Assembly: GCF_009882985.1 (NCBI RefSeq)
Contig: NZ_WTUZ01000014.1
Coordinates: 136,017 to 200,016 of the forward strand
Direction of reading: 5' to 3'
Origin: Paenibacillus silvestris
Lineage (GTDB): Bacteria; Bacillota; Bacilli; Paenibacillales; NBRC-103111
Length of the DNA: 64,000 nt
Shown: piece by piece, positions 26,201 through 35,001 of the stretch
How the letters are laid out: each line of letters opens with the position of its first letter
Position numbering within the stretch: position 1 is the first letter of the stretch
The notes under the pieces: generated by a model
Told to the model about the DNA's origin: nothing
What the model saw: the letters and a program-made list of their open reading frames with translations, nothing else
The model's database searches: none
Translations under genes and position numbers: made by a program

Positions 26201-26707
26201 TTAAGCTTGCTTAGCCCCGGGAACATCCACCTGTGCCTCTCCATCGTCACGTCCAAAAAACCAACGATTAAACACAAGCGAAAGCAGCAAAGTCGCCCAT
26301 ATGCTAATAAACGTCCAATACCAGCTCCAGGCATGATATTTGATTAGCTGGGTTTGCGTTTCAAGGATCACTTCAATCACCGTAATGGCTGTCGGAAAGG
26401 CCAGCACGAAGAAGAAGCGAGCCCATCCCTTTTTTACCTTCGGATAATAAATATTCAAATACACAGCAATGATCGGATACCCGATAAATTCAAACGTTAG
26501 ACTCGAATAATTGCGATGAAGCTCTCTTACCGGATATTCCAGCCACTTGTGTTCCACAACGACAAGACCCAGAATCCAGTTTAAAAACTGCTGAAATAGA
26601 AAAGCAACATGCGCTTTACGACGGTAGCGTTTGGGCACAAGGAGCATTCCAATGGCAGAAATCGCCCACACAGCTAAGATAATGAGATAGTCTACCTTAA
26701 CATTCAT
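26201..26707 (-). CDS. CBO0543-family membrane protein (copy 2)
   Basis: About five membrane helices. The family pattern is present: LVVVEHKWLEYPVRELHR after the second helix, then FEFIGYPIIAVYLNIYYP and IEVILETQTQLIKYHAWSWYWTF. Function is not known; such proteins occur in multiple copies in spore-forming Bacilli. ATG 26707 follows the stop of its neighbour paralogue by ten bases, with AAGGAAGGG before it, so the two are one operon. The pairing of two diverged copies is a local duplication. Confidence 0.8.
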   Translation of the reverse strand: MNVKVDYLIILAVWAISAIGMLLVPKRYRRKAHVAFLFQQFLNWILGLVVVEHKWLEYPVRELHRNYSSLTFEFIGYPIIAVYLNIYYPKVKKGWARFFFVLAFPTAITVIEVILETQTQLIKYHAWSWYWTFISIWATLLLSLVFNRWFFGRDDGEAQVDVPGAKQA

Positions 26708-26717
26708 ACCCGTCGTT

Positions 26718-27197
26718 CTACCCTTCCTTCTGTATCTTCCTTTGAAAAAACCATTCCGCATACCTTCTTACCGCATTCAAGACTAGCCATAAGAGAACTA
26801 TGTGAAGAACAATATTGAAATGCACATATCTCAGAATTTCTGTATAGCTGGAAATTAACATTAAATAGATCGCCAAGAATATGACGACACGAAGGTGATA
26901 AAAAAACCTGATGACCCCCGAGTTCTGACTTGGATAATAAAGTGCAAACAGTGTTGAAACCAGCGGGAAAAAGAGATAATTATTAGTGAAGTTGCTCCCC
27001 GAGGCAATCGGAAATTCACGAACTGGATTCTCAATGGCCTGCCATTCGACTAACAGCAAGCTCATGATCCAAGTGATCATCTGCGTAAATAGGAATATCA
27101 GAACGGCCTCCCGAGTTCGATGTTTCGGTATCTTGATCGGTATGATAATGAGACAAACGATCCAAACGATGATCAAAATAACTCGTTCCATTGTCAT
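26718..27197 (-). CDS. CBO0543-family membrane protein (copy 1)
   Basis: A paralogue of the next gene with the same layout: LIIVWIVCLIIIPIKIPKHRTREAV, then MSLLLVEWQAIENPVREFP, NYLFFPLVSTLFALYYPS and a C-terminal pair of helices. The conserved E-(Y/N)-PVRE block matches. ATG 27197 (MTMERV) is chosen with GAAAGGCTG upstream; the residues before it are not conserved. It is the first gene of a two-gene unit. Confidence 0.78.
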   Translation of the reverse strand: MTMERVILIIVWIVCLIIIPIKIPKHRTREAVLIFLFTQMITWIMSLLLVEWQAIENPVREFPIASGSNFTNNYLFFPLVSTLFALYYPSQNSGVIRFFYHLRVVIFLAIYLMLISSYTEILRYVHFNIVLHIVLLWLVLNAVRRYAEWFFQRKIQKEG

Positions 27198-27288
27198 GGT
27201 TCTCAGCCTTTCTGCATGAAATCTCCTAATTCCCAATATGCCCGAATTGCTTCCAATTATCCCCGAGGTGAAAAAGAAGAGCTTTAAC

Positions 27289-27741
27289 TTACAGCTCTTC
27301 GATATTTTTTTCTATAGGTTGCAGCGGCTCATCGTCGTTGTTGTCACGCACTGTTTTTTGGAGCACGAAGGAAGACATGGTAAGGAATAAGGCCGTAACT
27401 GCGTAATACCCTTTGACAGAAAGCAGTTGTTCGAGATTAATGATGCCGATGAACATGCCCAGCAGTGCAAGTGCGAAGGAGCTCCAGGCCAAGAAAGTGA
27501 AAGCCGATGTGTTGCGTTTCCGGGAATCGTAGCCGTCTTCTAAATTATCACGGATGACTTTCTGCAGCACGAACGCAGACATCGTCAGGAATAAGGCGCA
27601 TACCGCGAAATAACCTTTTACACTTAGTGACTCCTCTAGCGTATATATCCCGATAAACATGGCCAGAAAAGCGCCGATAAATGATGCCCATGCCATAAAA
27701 GTAAATGCCGTTGTATTCCGTTTGCGCGTACTCTGTATCAT
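27289..27741 (-). CDS. YiaA/YiaB-type membrane protein with duplicated domain
   Basis: Two tandem copies of a two-helix YiaA/B unit: each begins RKRNT(T/S)AFTF and ends QK-(V/T)-(I/V)RDN, about 58 residues apart and clearly similar throughout (AMFIGIYTLEESLSVKGYF versus GMFIGIINLEQLLSVKGYY). So four transmembrane helices are expected. Function is unknown in this family. ATG 27741 (MIQSTRKRN) is preferred, with GGGGG upstream; the longer frame adds a Ser-rich unconserved lead. The C-terminal tail is acidic. Confidence 0.82.
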   Translation of the reverse strand: MIQSTRKRNTTAFTFMAWASFIGAFLAMFIGIYTLEESLSVKGYFAVCALFLTMSAFVLQKVIRDNLEDGYDSRKRNTSAFTFLAWSSFALALLGMFIGIINLEQLLSVKGYYAVTALFLTMSSFVLQKTVRDNNDDEPLQPIEKNIEEL

Positions 27742-27851
27742 CTCGGAAATCCCCCTGCGGCTGCTGCTGCAGCCAATTAGTATCTTGCTCTTGATACTTA
27801 TTATAGGAGAATGAAAACATTCCAAATAGTACTATTTACCAATAGTACCCC

Positions 27852-28307
27852 TCAATCGCAAACAGCCACACCTAACGCCATATGCTCCCAGAACATCGTC
27901 TGGATGTACTTGGCCTCTTCCTTGGTACAGTTGACGAGAACGACCACTTCGGTCTTCTTGCCCGGTGCTGGATTCTTCACGCCTTTCTTCTTTTTATGCA
28001 AAATATCAATAATGAGCCCTAACGTGAACCCCACAGCCGCGCCAATCAGCCCCCAAAGAATCGCTCCGCCTTTTAATATAAACCCATAAGTGGAACCTAT
28101 AACTGTGAAGGCTGTGGCCAAGGCCGCGCCCGCGTCAAATAAACTAACGCCATCAGATCCATGGATGCTGTCGAACATCCTCTTCTTGCTTGGTCTTTCC
28201 TGTAGCGGGACCGCATAAATGTTTTCCTTGAGAATACCTGCTTCTTCAACAGCCGTTATCGCAAGCTCCAAATAAATTGAATGTTCAAATGACGCTATGA
28301 CATGCAT
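27852..28307 (-). CDS. Hypothetical protein with glycine-zipper membrane segment
   Basis: The N-terminal part looks like a small alpha/beta domain (MHVIASFEHSIYLELAITAVEEAGI), the middle is hydrophobic and glycine-rich with small-residue spacing (GAALATAFTVIGSTYGFILKGG, LIGAAVGFTLGLIIDIL), and after a Lys-rich stretch (HKKKKGVKN) the C-terminus again looks alpha/beta (TEVVVLVNCTKEEAKYIQTMFWEHMA). It resembles membrane-anchored stress proteins in outline, but I do not recognise a family. GAGGAGGATACC precedes ATG 28307; it starts ten bases after the upstream gene's stop. Confidence 0.72.
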   Translation of the reverse strand: MHVIASFEHSIYLELAITAVEEAGILKENIYAVPLQERPSKKRMFDSIHGSDGVSLFDAGAALATAFTVIGSTYGFILKGGAILWGLIGAAVGFTLGLIIDILHKKKKGVKNPAPGKKTEVVVLVNCTKEEAKYIQTMFWEHMALGVAVCD

Positions 28308-28317
28308 GGTATCCTCC

Positions 28318-29091
28318 TCATTTTCGCAGCGGTGATTTAGGAAATGAAAATTGCCCAGGCTGGTAGCTATTTTTTAACATGACCGCCTGTTCGTGATCAA
28401 ATAGCTTGTTGTACTCGACCGTATTCACGTAAGCATCGTAAACGGCGAATCCATAAATGGAAGGCAGAAAGAGAATCCAATGCATATGTAGAACGCTGCC
28501 TGCTCTCGTTAGATCCCAATACAGGAGATAATGAATTCCTTCAAGCAGATGAGACCAATAGGATACAAGGATCCAGTTACCCAGAACAAAGAAGGCATTA
28601 ATAATACGATGGGTATAAAGCTGCCCCATTCCCGGCATCAGCAAGGACCAGACAATTGCTAGCCAAGGGGCGCGTTTGTCTAGATAGTTTATTTCCATTC
28701 CGGACATTTTGAACGGTTCAATGGGTGCATTTTCCCGCCTGGCAAGCAAATATTGATGATTCATATCCACTGCCGTGCGATAAGTATCATAGATAGAAAA
28801 TAAATAAACAGGAGCATAGAGAGACATCCACCGGATGTTTAACACCTCATTGGCCCTATCGAACTGCCCTGTAAAGGTGTACACAATAGCTTCGTTTAGA
28901 TGCATCTGACTGTTAATCAGCATCTCCCAGCCAATCAGCATAAAGCCGCGAAAGTACTTGGATAACAGCAAATGTCCGAAGCCTGGAAAAGCCGCAGACC
29001 ACCAAGCAATAATATAGGGATTCCGCAAGTGCAGCTGGGTAATGCCTAATAAACTGACGAAAGCAATTTGGCGGCGCGGTTTCTGTGGCAT
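28318..29091 (-). CDS. Membrane protein with internal duplication (TM2-like turns)
   Basis: The protein consists of two similar halves. Half 1 has WWSAAFPGFGHLLLSKYFRG, a helix, then MSLYAPVYLFSIYDTYRTAVDMN; half 2 has VWSLLMPGMGQLYTHRIINA, a helix, then ILFLPSIYGFAVYDAYVNTVEYN. The P-G-x-G-(H/Q)-L motif recalls TM2-domain proteins. About six membrane helices in all. I choose ATG 29091 (MPQKPRRQ), with AAGG nine bases before, over longer frames. It precedes the glycine-zipper gene, so both are likely co-transcribed. No function assigned. Confidence 0.72.
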   Translation of the reverse strand: MPQKPRRQIAFVSLLGITQLHLRNPYIIAWWSAAFPGFGHLLLSKYFRGFMLIGWEMLINSQMHLNEAIVYTFTGQFDRANEVLNIRWMSLYAPVYLFSIYDTYRTAVDMNHQYLLARRENAPIEPFKMSGMEINYLDKRAPWLAIVWSLLMPGMGQLYTHRIINAFFVLGNWILVSYWSHLLEGIHYLLYWDLTRAGSVLHMHWILFLPSIYGFAVYDAYVNTVEYNKLFDHEQAVMLKNSYQPGQFSFPKSPLRK

Positions 29092-29279
29092 GTGCAGCAT
29101 CCTTATGAAGAATAAGTTTCCAGTTATTCTATTATCTTCGCTAGCGAGCAAGATATGCATCCGTTTTCGACAATTGTTTATGTGTAGACATACACCCACC
29201 TGCCTCACTTGGAATATGGTAAAGAAATAAGTAGGCTCGGATATGGTTCCTTGCTTACGTTAGAAAGTGAGGAATCCCC

Positions 29280-30569
29280 ATGCAAATCCACGTTGTCCAG
29301 AGAGGACAGACGTTATATCGCATTTCGCAAACATACGGTGTGTCCGTGGATACGATTGCCGCAGCCAATGAGATGACTCCCAGCCAATCGCTGGTGATCG
29401 GACAGGCATTGGTCATTCCAATCGTAGGCTCGTACTATTGGGTGCAGCCCGGCGAAAGCCTCTATTCGATTACACATAGGCTCGGTCTTGATCTCCATGA
29501 GCTCGCATCTATCAATGGGCTTACCTTGTACCAGCCATTGCCCGTTGGCTTCCGGCTCTATATCCCTCCCACTCCCCGCACACAAGCCGAAGTCAATGCC
29601 TACTTGGAAGCACGGGGAAACGAGGTCTCCCCCGTCCTGCTTCAAGCCGCTAGGGAAGCAGCCCCACACCTTACGTACCTAGCCCCCTTCTCCTTTCGCA
29701 TTAAGCGGGATGGCACCTTGCAGCCTCCACCTCTCAACGATCTTGGTGGAATCGCCTCGCAGAACGGCGCCACGCTGATGATGGTTGTGACCAATCTGGA
29801 GAATGATCAGTTCAGCGCGGAGCTCGGGCATATTATTCTCACGGACGAAACCGTTCAGAACCGCTTGCTCCAAACCATTTTGTCCACAGCTAAGGAGCTT
29901 GGCTTCCAGGATATTCATTTCGATATTGAGCATCTGTACCCGGATGATCGCGATGCTTATAACCGCTTCCTGCGGAAAGCGGCGGATCAAATTCATCAAC
30001 AAGGCTACTTGATGTCCACAGCCCTCGCGCCCAAAACCAGTGCAGCCCAAGCCGGCGAATGGTACTCCGCTCACGACTACAGAGCGCACGGCCAAATCTC
30101 GGATTTCGTCGTGATCATGACGTACGAATGGGGCTACAGCGGCGGTCCCCCTATGGCGGTCTCACCCATCGGCCCCGTGCGCAAAGTGCTCGAGTATGCC
30201 ATCAGTGAAATGCCGGCATCCAAAGTCATGATGGGCCAGAACTTGTACGGCTATGACTGGACGCTGCCCTTCGTGAAAGGCGGCCCATTCGCCAAAGCCG
30301 TCTCTCCGCAAGCTGCGATTGATTTGGCTCGCAAATATAACGCACAAATTTTATACGATTACACAGCGCAGGCTCCTCACTTCAACTATTGGGATGATGC
30401 CGGCAAGGAGCATACGGTCTGGTTTGAAGATGCCCGCTCCATTCAGGCCAAGTTCCGTTTGCTGAAAGAACTGGGCTTACGCGGCATCAGTTACTGGAAG
30501 CTGGGGCTTAGATTCCCACAAAACTGGCTACTGCTGGAGGAGAATTTCAAAGTCGTCAAACGTGCATGA
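29280..30569 (+). CDS. LysM-LysM-GH18 spore-type glycosidase (YaaH/SleL-like)
   Basis: Two LysM modules (residues 1-47 and about 53-98; IHVVQRGQTLYRISQTYGVS, YYWVQPGESLYSITHRLGLD) bind peptidoglycan, followed by a GH18 barrel with the catalytic motif DIHFDIEHL. This layout is that of SleL/YaaH cortex-lytic N-acetylglucosaminidases of spore formers. There is no signal peptide, as in spore coat-associated members. ATG 29280 with GTGAGGAAT upstream. It has a terminator shared with the convergent iron regulator gene. A germination role is inference. Confidence 0.9.
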   Translation: MQIHVVQRGQTLYRISQTYGVSVDTIAAANEMTPSQSLVIGQALVIPIVGSYYWVQPGESLYSITHRLGLDLHELASINGLTLYQPLPVGFRLYIPPTPRTQAEVNAYLEARGNEVSPVLLQAAREAAPHLTYLAPFSFRIKRDGTLQPPPLNDLGGIASQNGATLMMVVTNLENDQFSAELGHIILTDETVQNRLLQTILSTAKELGFQDIHFDIEHLYPDDRDAYNRFLRKAADQIHQQGYLMSTALAPKTSAAQAGEWYSAHDYRAHGQISDFVVIMTYEWGYSGGPPMAVSPIGPVRKVLEYAISEMPASKVMMGQNLYGYDWTLPFVKGGPFAKAVSPQAAIDLARKYNAQILYDYTAQAPHFNYWDDAGKEHTVWFEDARSIQAKFRLLKELGLRGISYWKLGLRFPQNWLLLEENFKVVKRA

Positions 30570-30578
30570 CGGCAAAAA

Positions 30579-30608
30579 AACGTCAGGAGTTTGACTCTCC
30601 TGACGTTT
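30579..30608. terminator. Bidirectional terminator
   Basis: AACGTCAGGAG and CTCCTGACGTT form a perfect stem, flanked by an A-run on the left and TTTTG on the right. It serves both the GH18 gene and the convergent AraC-type gene. Confidence 0.9.
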
Positions 30609-30630
30609 TGACTATAACAACAAGGCTGGA

Positions 30631-32172
30631 TTACTCCTCCCATTGCTCCAAGCTATCGATGATTTGATGCTGACCGGTCGGCACCCAGCTCATTCTGACC
30701 CAGTTCGGTATGAGATGCGTTCTAAGATGCTGCGCAGCTAACGCCCCGTGCCCGGTTGGTACCTTCAGCAACTGACTGTCCGCAAGTGAGTCCTCGTACA
30801 CCAATAAATAATCGGTTTCGAACGACATCAGGCTCTCATACGTAACATCCTTATTCCTTTGGTTCCAGGGCACACAGCTGCCCGGCTGCAGCCCCAACTC
30901 GGCGTAAAGGAGATCACTCAATGGGTGGTCCTTTCTCCCTTGGAGACGAATCTTTCCGGCTTGCAGCCTAATCATGGAAACTGTTCTATTGCCGAACGTA
31001 TGGAAGAGACGCTCCCTCGCTGTTGACACTCTGGCAGCAAGTTGAAGGCAGTTCTGCCTTGCCTCCGTTTCTCGACCAATCAATTCAGCCAATTGCATAT
31101 AGGCCGTCCGCCAGTCCATGCTGAGACGAAGAACAACCGTAGGGGCAATCTGTTTCAACTGCTCATAGATAGGCAGGTGCCTAACATCAGCAAGGATGAC
31201 GTCCGGGCTATACTCCCGCATTTGCTCCAGTTGAAGCTCCACAAGGTGCCTATCCTCGCCTGAACGTATAAACCGATATCCACTCAACTCAAAAGTATCC
31301 TCAACACCCAAGGAGTGCAAGCAATCCTTATATCCGAAGCAGGAGGCTGAGGCTACCTTCAATTGTTTTCTTCTGATATAAAACGCTGGAGATAAACCTA
31401 CAGACTTCTTGAACATCCTGCTAAAATAAAACTCGCTGCCCATGCCGACGGCGCTGGCGGCTGATTTGACCGAGCATCCGGGTTCGTCCAAGAGCCGTTT
31501 GGCGGAATCTATGCGGATTTGGTTCAGATATTCAACCGGAGACATATTCTTGGCTTTCTTAAAACTCCTCGAATACGAGGTAGGCGTAAGGCCTACGAGA
31601 TTCGACAAGGTCTCCAGCTTGATCTTTTCATTGTAATGCTGATGCATATAGCTAAGAGTCTCATCAATGCCGACTGAGGTCTCCCCTGCTTCACACTGCG
31701 ACCCAAACTTCTCATTCATCTCACATAAAAGGCTCTGGAAACGCATCTGCAGTCCGGCATCCGTTAAGCTGCGGCCCTTGCTCTCTTCATACAGGCTTTC
31801 AACATCGTCCAGCAACGGCCTCATCATAACAGAACTCAGCTTGCCTAACGGCTTAGCAGTCTGCGGCGAGCAGCTCCAATCACCTTTGCGCCTTGCCACT
31901 GTCAGCTTATGGACGGCAAGGAGATAGACTTCCACTGTCTCCGACTCTTGGAGCACGTCGAACGCCTGGCCCGGCATTAGCCATAGGCATAGCCCCGGCT
32001 TAATGGGAACCGTTTGCTGCTCGGTGTAGAGATAGCCCTTCCCGTGAATGACGATGACCAGCAGCTCGCCTGGACTTATCCTTGTCTGCAAGGAATTCCT
32101 GTTGTGATAGCAGCGCTTACGGATCGAAGAGAAATAGACGAAAGCGAATTCGGAACCCGAAGCCGGAAACAT
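30631..32172 (-). CDS. AraC-type regulator fused to a siderophore-binding-protein domain (Btr-like)
   Basis: Order: N-terminal cupin-like part, AraC DNA-binding domain near residues 168-270 (IKLETLSNLVGLTPTSYSRSF, CSVKSAASAVGMGSEFYFSRMFKK), then a FecB/TroA-like binding domain (YSPDVILADVRHLPIYEQLKQIAPTVVL, YESLMSFETDYLLVYED). B. subtilis Btr has this layout and activates siderophore uptake when the Fe-siderophore is bound. ATG 32172 is preferred since AAAGGGGG lies nine bases before it. A Fur box lies 29 bases upstream. It is next to the siderophore transport genes, fitting that role. Confidence 0.9.
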   Translation of the reverse strand: MFPASGSEFAFVYFSSIRKRCYHNRNSLQTRISPGELLVIVIHGKGYLYTEQQTVPIKPGLCLWLMPGQAFDVLQESETVEVYLLAVHKLTVARRKGDWSCSPQTAKPLGKLSSVMMRPLLDDVESLYEESKGRSLTDAGLQMRFQSLLCEMNEKFGSQCEAGETSVGIDETLSYMHQHYNEKIKLETLSNLVGLTPTSYSRSFKKAKNMSPVEYLNQIRIDSAKRLLDEPGCSVKSAASAVGMGSEFYFSRMFKKSVGLSPAFYIRRKQLKVASASCFGYKDCLHSLGVEDTFELSGYRFIRSGEDRHLVELQLEQMREYSPDVILADVRHLPIYEQLKQIAPTVVLRLSMDWRTAYMQLAELIGRETEARQNCLQLAARVSTARERLFHTFGNRTVSMIRLQAGKIRLQGRKDHPLSDLLYAELGLQPGSCVPWNQRNKDVTYESLMSFETDYLLVYEDSLADSQLLKVPTGHGALAAQHLRTHLIPNWVRMSWVPTGQHQIIDSLEQWEE

Positions 32173-32200
32173 GCAGCATTTCCCCCTTTTCAAATCGAAG

Positions 32201-32219
32201 AATGAGAATCATTATCATA
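32201..32219. promoter_or_regulatory. Fur box upstream of the Btr-like gene
   Basis: TGAGAATCATTATCA at 32203-32217 matches the 7-1-7 Fur consensus TGATAATNATTATCA at all but one position. It lies just before the regulator start. Confidence 0.8.
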
Positions 32220-32269
32220 TACTTCCTATCATATATGCTCGTTCCCGACTTGAAAAGGTTTTTAGTCGT

Positions 32270-32842
32270 TTATTTATCAATAATCGTTAGCAACTCTTCT
32301 GCAGGGGTGCGCTTCTGTACGGATGGAATGACTTCCGGATAGCCAATATGCAGGACACCAACAATCTTCTCCTCCGGCTGAATGCCAATCGCTTCCCGGA
32401 AATTCGCCTCATAGTTATAGTGGTTTGTTTTCCAAACGACGCCTAGGCCTTGTTCCCATGCAGCGAGTTGGAAATTTTGAATGAGCGCGCAAGCAGCTGC
32501 GTAGTCTTCATCCCACTGTTTTTGACGTGTATCCTCTTTCAGCACCACGACTAGATGGACAGGCACCTCCAGAAAGTATTCACGCTTGCGTTTCCCATAC
32601 TTTACTCTTTCTTCGCCAGAGTAGGTTTCCAGCATCGCATCTGCCAGAGCAGCCCGCCCTTCACCTTTGTACAAAAGAAAACGCCAGGGCTGTCTGTTCT
32701 CGTGATTCGGCGCCCAAATCGCCACATTCAGCAGTTCCAACAGCAATTCGTCTGAAACCGGTGTGTCCTTAAACGTCCTAATTGTTCTTCTACCTTTAAT
32801 AACCTCGGCAATAGGGCTGCCTTTAGATTCGGATAAGCTCAT
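32270..32842 (-). CDS. Nitroreductase-family protein in the siderophore operon
   Basis: The FMN-binding start IKGRRTIRTFKDTPVSDELL, APNHENRQPWRF, and WEQGLGVVWKT are typical of the YdjA-like nitroreductase group. ATG 32842 is chosen with GGAG seven bases upstream. It starts 45 bases after the second FecCD permease on the same strand, so it is likely the last gene of the iron-uptake operon. A flavin reductase for ferric siderophore is an attractive idea but not shown by sequence. Confidence 0.87.
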   Translation of the reverse strand: MSLSESKGSPIAEVIKGRRTIRTFKDTPVSDELLLELLNVAIWAPNHENRQPWRFLLYKGEGRAALADAMLETYSGEERVKYGKRKREYFLEVPVHLVVVLKEDTRQKQWDEDYAAACALIQNFQLAAWEQGLGVVWKTNHYNYEANFREAIGIQPEEKIVGVLHIGYPEVIPSVQKRTPAEELLTIIDK

Positions 32843-32887
32843 CTTCATGCTCCTCTCTCGTTTCGGTAAAATAAGCAAACACTTCTG

Positions 32888-33928
32888 TCATGAGTTCCGT
32901 TTGGTATACAGCAAATAAATGAAGAATGGCGCACCGATGGCAGAGGTAAATACCCCAACCGGAACATCAAGCGGAAGGAAAAGCGTGCGGCCCACAAGAT
33001 CCGCCAGCATGACAACCATACCGCCGAGCAATGCAGCGACGGGCAGCACATTTTCAAAGCTGGAACCGACCAGCTTCCGGGCCATATGCGGCGCAATCAG
33101 ACCAACGAAGCCTACGCCGCCCGCTACGGAGACGGCCGAACCGGCAAGCGCTACACTGATCAGCAGCAGGATCAAGCGATTTCTCTCCACAGCGCTGCCG
33201 GCGCTTGCAGCGAGATCATCACCTAGCTGACCGATATTGATATGCCGAGCCATGATGAACGCAAGCGGAAGCAGCAGCACCGTCCATGGCAGGACGGTGA
33301 GAACATTTTCCCAATTCGACGCGTACACCGAACCTGTCAACCATAGATACACTTGTGCTGGATCATTCGTTGGGCTGAACACAAGCATCATTGTTGTCGC
33401 CGCCGACATCAAGGCAGCCATACCGACACCGACTAGAACCAGTCGGACCGGCGTGATCCCTTTTTTCCAAGCGAGCGAATAGAGGATGATAGAAACAATG
33501 GCCGCCCCCAGCATCGCCGCAACAGGCAGCCAGCGGATACTGAAGACGCCAAGAAAATACGTCAAGAAGGTCACTGCACCGACGGAAGCTCCGCCAGTGA
33601 CGCCCATAATATCAGGTGAGGCTAACGGATTACGAATAATGCCTTGCAGAATAGCACCTGCCGCCGCCAAAGAAGCGCCAACCAAGAGGGCTACGATGAT
33701 GCGGGGAAGACGGATCTTCTGAATCACCATCGTGTGATCCTCCGCCCCCATGCCGAAGAGGCTGCGTACTACATTCAGCGGAGAAATGACCATTTCCCCG
33801 AGCCCCGTGCTAACGATCGCAATGACAATACAAGCAATCGTCAGCATGAACATGATGCGTAGGGATTTCCGATGTACGAGTAATGAGATGGCTCCGCCCT
33901 TGAACCGAATTGTGTTGTATAGCTTCAT
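32888..33928 (-). CDS. FecCD-family siderophore ABC permease (second)
   Basis: A 346-residue permease with about nine or ten helices and the family block GGASVGAVTFLTYFLG, LPRIIVALLVGASLAAAGAILQGIIRNPLASPDIMG and GFVGLIAPHMARKLVG. ATG 33928 overlaps the TGA of the preceding permease (ATGA), so translation is coupled; the longer frame upstream is the neighbour read out of frame. With its partner it forms the membrane heterodimer of an Fe-siderophore importer. No ATPase gene follows. Confidence 0.94.
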   Translation of the reverse strand: MKLYNTIRFKGGAISLLVHRKSLRIMFMLTIACIVIAIVSTGLGEMVISPLNVVRSLFGMGAEDHTMVIQKIRLPRIIVALLVGASLAAAGAILQGIIRNPLASPDIMGVTGGASVGAVTFLTYFLGVFSIRWLPVAAMLGAAIVSIILYSLAWKKGITPVRLVLVGVGMAALMSAATTMMLVFSPTNDPAQVYLWLTGSVYASNWENVLTVLPWTVLLLPLAFIMARHINIGQLGDDLAASAGSAVERNRLILLLISVALAGSAVSVAGGVGFVGLIAPHMARKLVGSSFENVLPVAALLGGMVVMLADLVGRTLFLPLDVPVGVFTSAIGAPFFIYLLYTKRNS

Positions 33929-34935
33929 GATTTGGCCAGCCCCTTCCGCGCTATATAGATGAAGAAAGGAACTCCGATGACTGCGGTCATGACCCCAACC
34001 GGCATTTCCTCGGGAATTGCAATGAACCGTGCGCCAATATCCGCCACCATGAGCAGAATCGCTCCGAGCACCCCGCAATACGGAATCGCCCATCGATGGT
34101 CTAAGCCGCCGAAAAACCGTGACATATGCGGGATAACGATACCGATAAAGCCAATAGGACCTGCAACCGATACGGAGCAGCCAGCTAGCACAACAATGAA
34201 GATGCCGGCGATGGATTTAATAAACACCGTCTTCTGCCCTAGCCCTTTCGCCGCTTCTTCCCCCATCTGCAGCAGATTCATATCCTTGGACAGCAGCCAA
34301 GCGCCAACCCATGCGATAGCCAAGTACGGCAAAACGGTAATGAGAAAATCAGGAGAACGCCCTGCAACCGTACCTGTCAGCCAGAAGAGCACCGTACCGA
34401 TCCCCTGCTGGTTCAATACTAGAACAGCTTGAGTAAACGATGCGAACAGCGCCGTCATAGCAGAGCCGGCCAGCACGATCTTAAGCGGCGTCAAACCGTC
34501 CCTCCCGATAGATCCCAGCATATAGACCGTGACAGCACCTACCGCCGCTCCGATAAAAGCAATCCACATCAACACTTGCAGCGATGAAACGGAGAACGTA
34601 ACCGCAGCCAGTACGACGAAGAAGGAGGCTCCTGCATTCACGCCCAGTACGCTCGGCGACGCCAGCGGATTGCGGGTCAGCGTCTGCATGAGCGCACCGG
34701 CAATTGCCAAGCTCGCGCCGACGGCTGAGGCGATGCAAGCTCTCGGTAATCTTGTCGTGCGCAAAATAATTTGCTCATTCACTGTCTCGTCATAGTGAAA
34801 AATCGACGCCCACGCCGTCGCCAAATCGTACCGCGTGGTGCCAAAAAGAATGCTCGCGACGAAGCAGCCGAGCATAACAAGGACAAAAACCAACAACCAA
34901 CCAGCTCTCCATAAGCTCGTTTTATTAAGGTTCAT
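33925..34935 (-). CDS. FecCD-family siderophore ABC permease (first)
   Basis: A 336-residue permease: LPRACIASAVGASLAIAGALMQTLTRNPLASPSVLGVNAGASFFVVLA and GPIGFIGIVIPHMSRFFGGLDHR are family signatures. It pairs with the overlapping second permease. It begins 66 bases after the lipoprotein gene, and a strong hairpin lies in that gap. The operon appears controlled by the Fur box upstream of the lipoprotein gene. Confidence 0.95.
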   Translation of the reverse strand: MNLNKTSLWRAGWLLVFVLVMLGCFVASILFGTTRYDLATAWASIFHYDETVNEQIILRTTRLPRACIASAVGASLAIAGALMQTLTRNPLASPSVLGVNAGASFFVVLAAVTFSVSSLQVLMWIAFIGAAVGAVTVYMLGSIGRDGLTPLKIVLAGSAMTALFASFTQAVLVLNQQGIGTVLFWLTGTVAGRSPDFLITVLPYLAIAWVGAWLLSKDMNLLQMGEEAAKGLGQKTVFIKSIAGIFIVVLAGCSVSVAGPIGFIGIVIPHMSRFFGGLDHRWAIPYCGVLGAILLMVADIGARFIAIPEEMPVGVMTAVIGVPFFIYIARKGLAKS

Positions 34936-34955
34936 CTTGAGAGTCTCCCTATGCT

Positions 34956-34994
34956 CGTAAAGGAATGAGCGATTAGATCGCTCATTCCTTTACG
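34956..34994 (-). other. Perfect 18-bp intercistronic hairpin
   Basis: CGTAAAGGAATGAGCGAT and its exact complement are separated by three bases, between the binding-protein gene and the permease genes. There is no T-run, so it is more likely an mRNA-stabilising or processing hairpin than a terminator. Confidence 0.75.
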
Positions 34995-35001
34995 TATTTC
35001 A

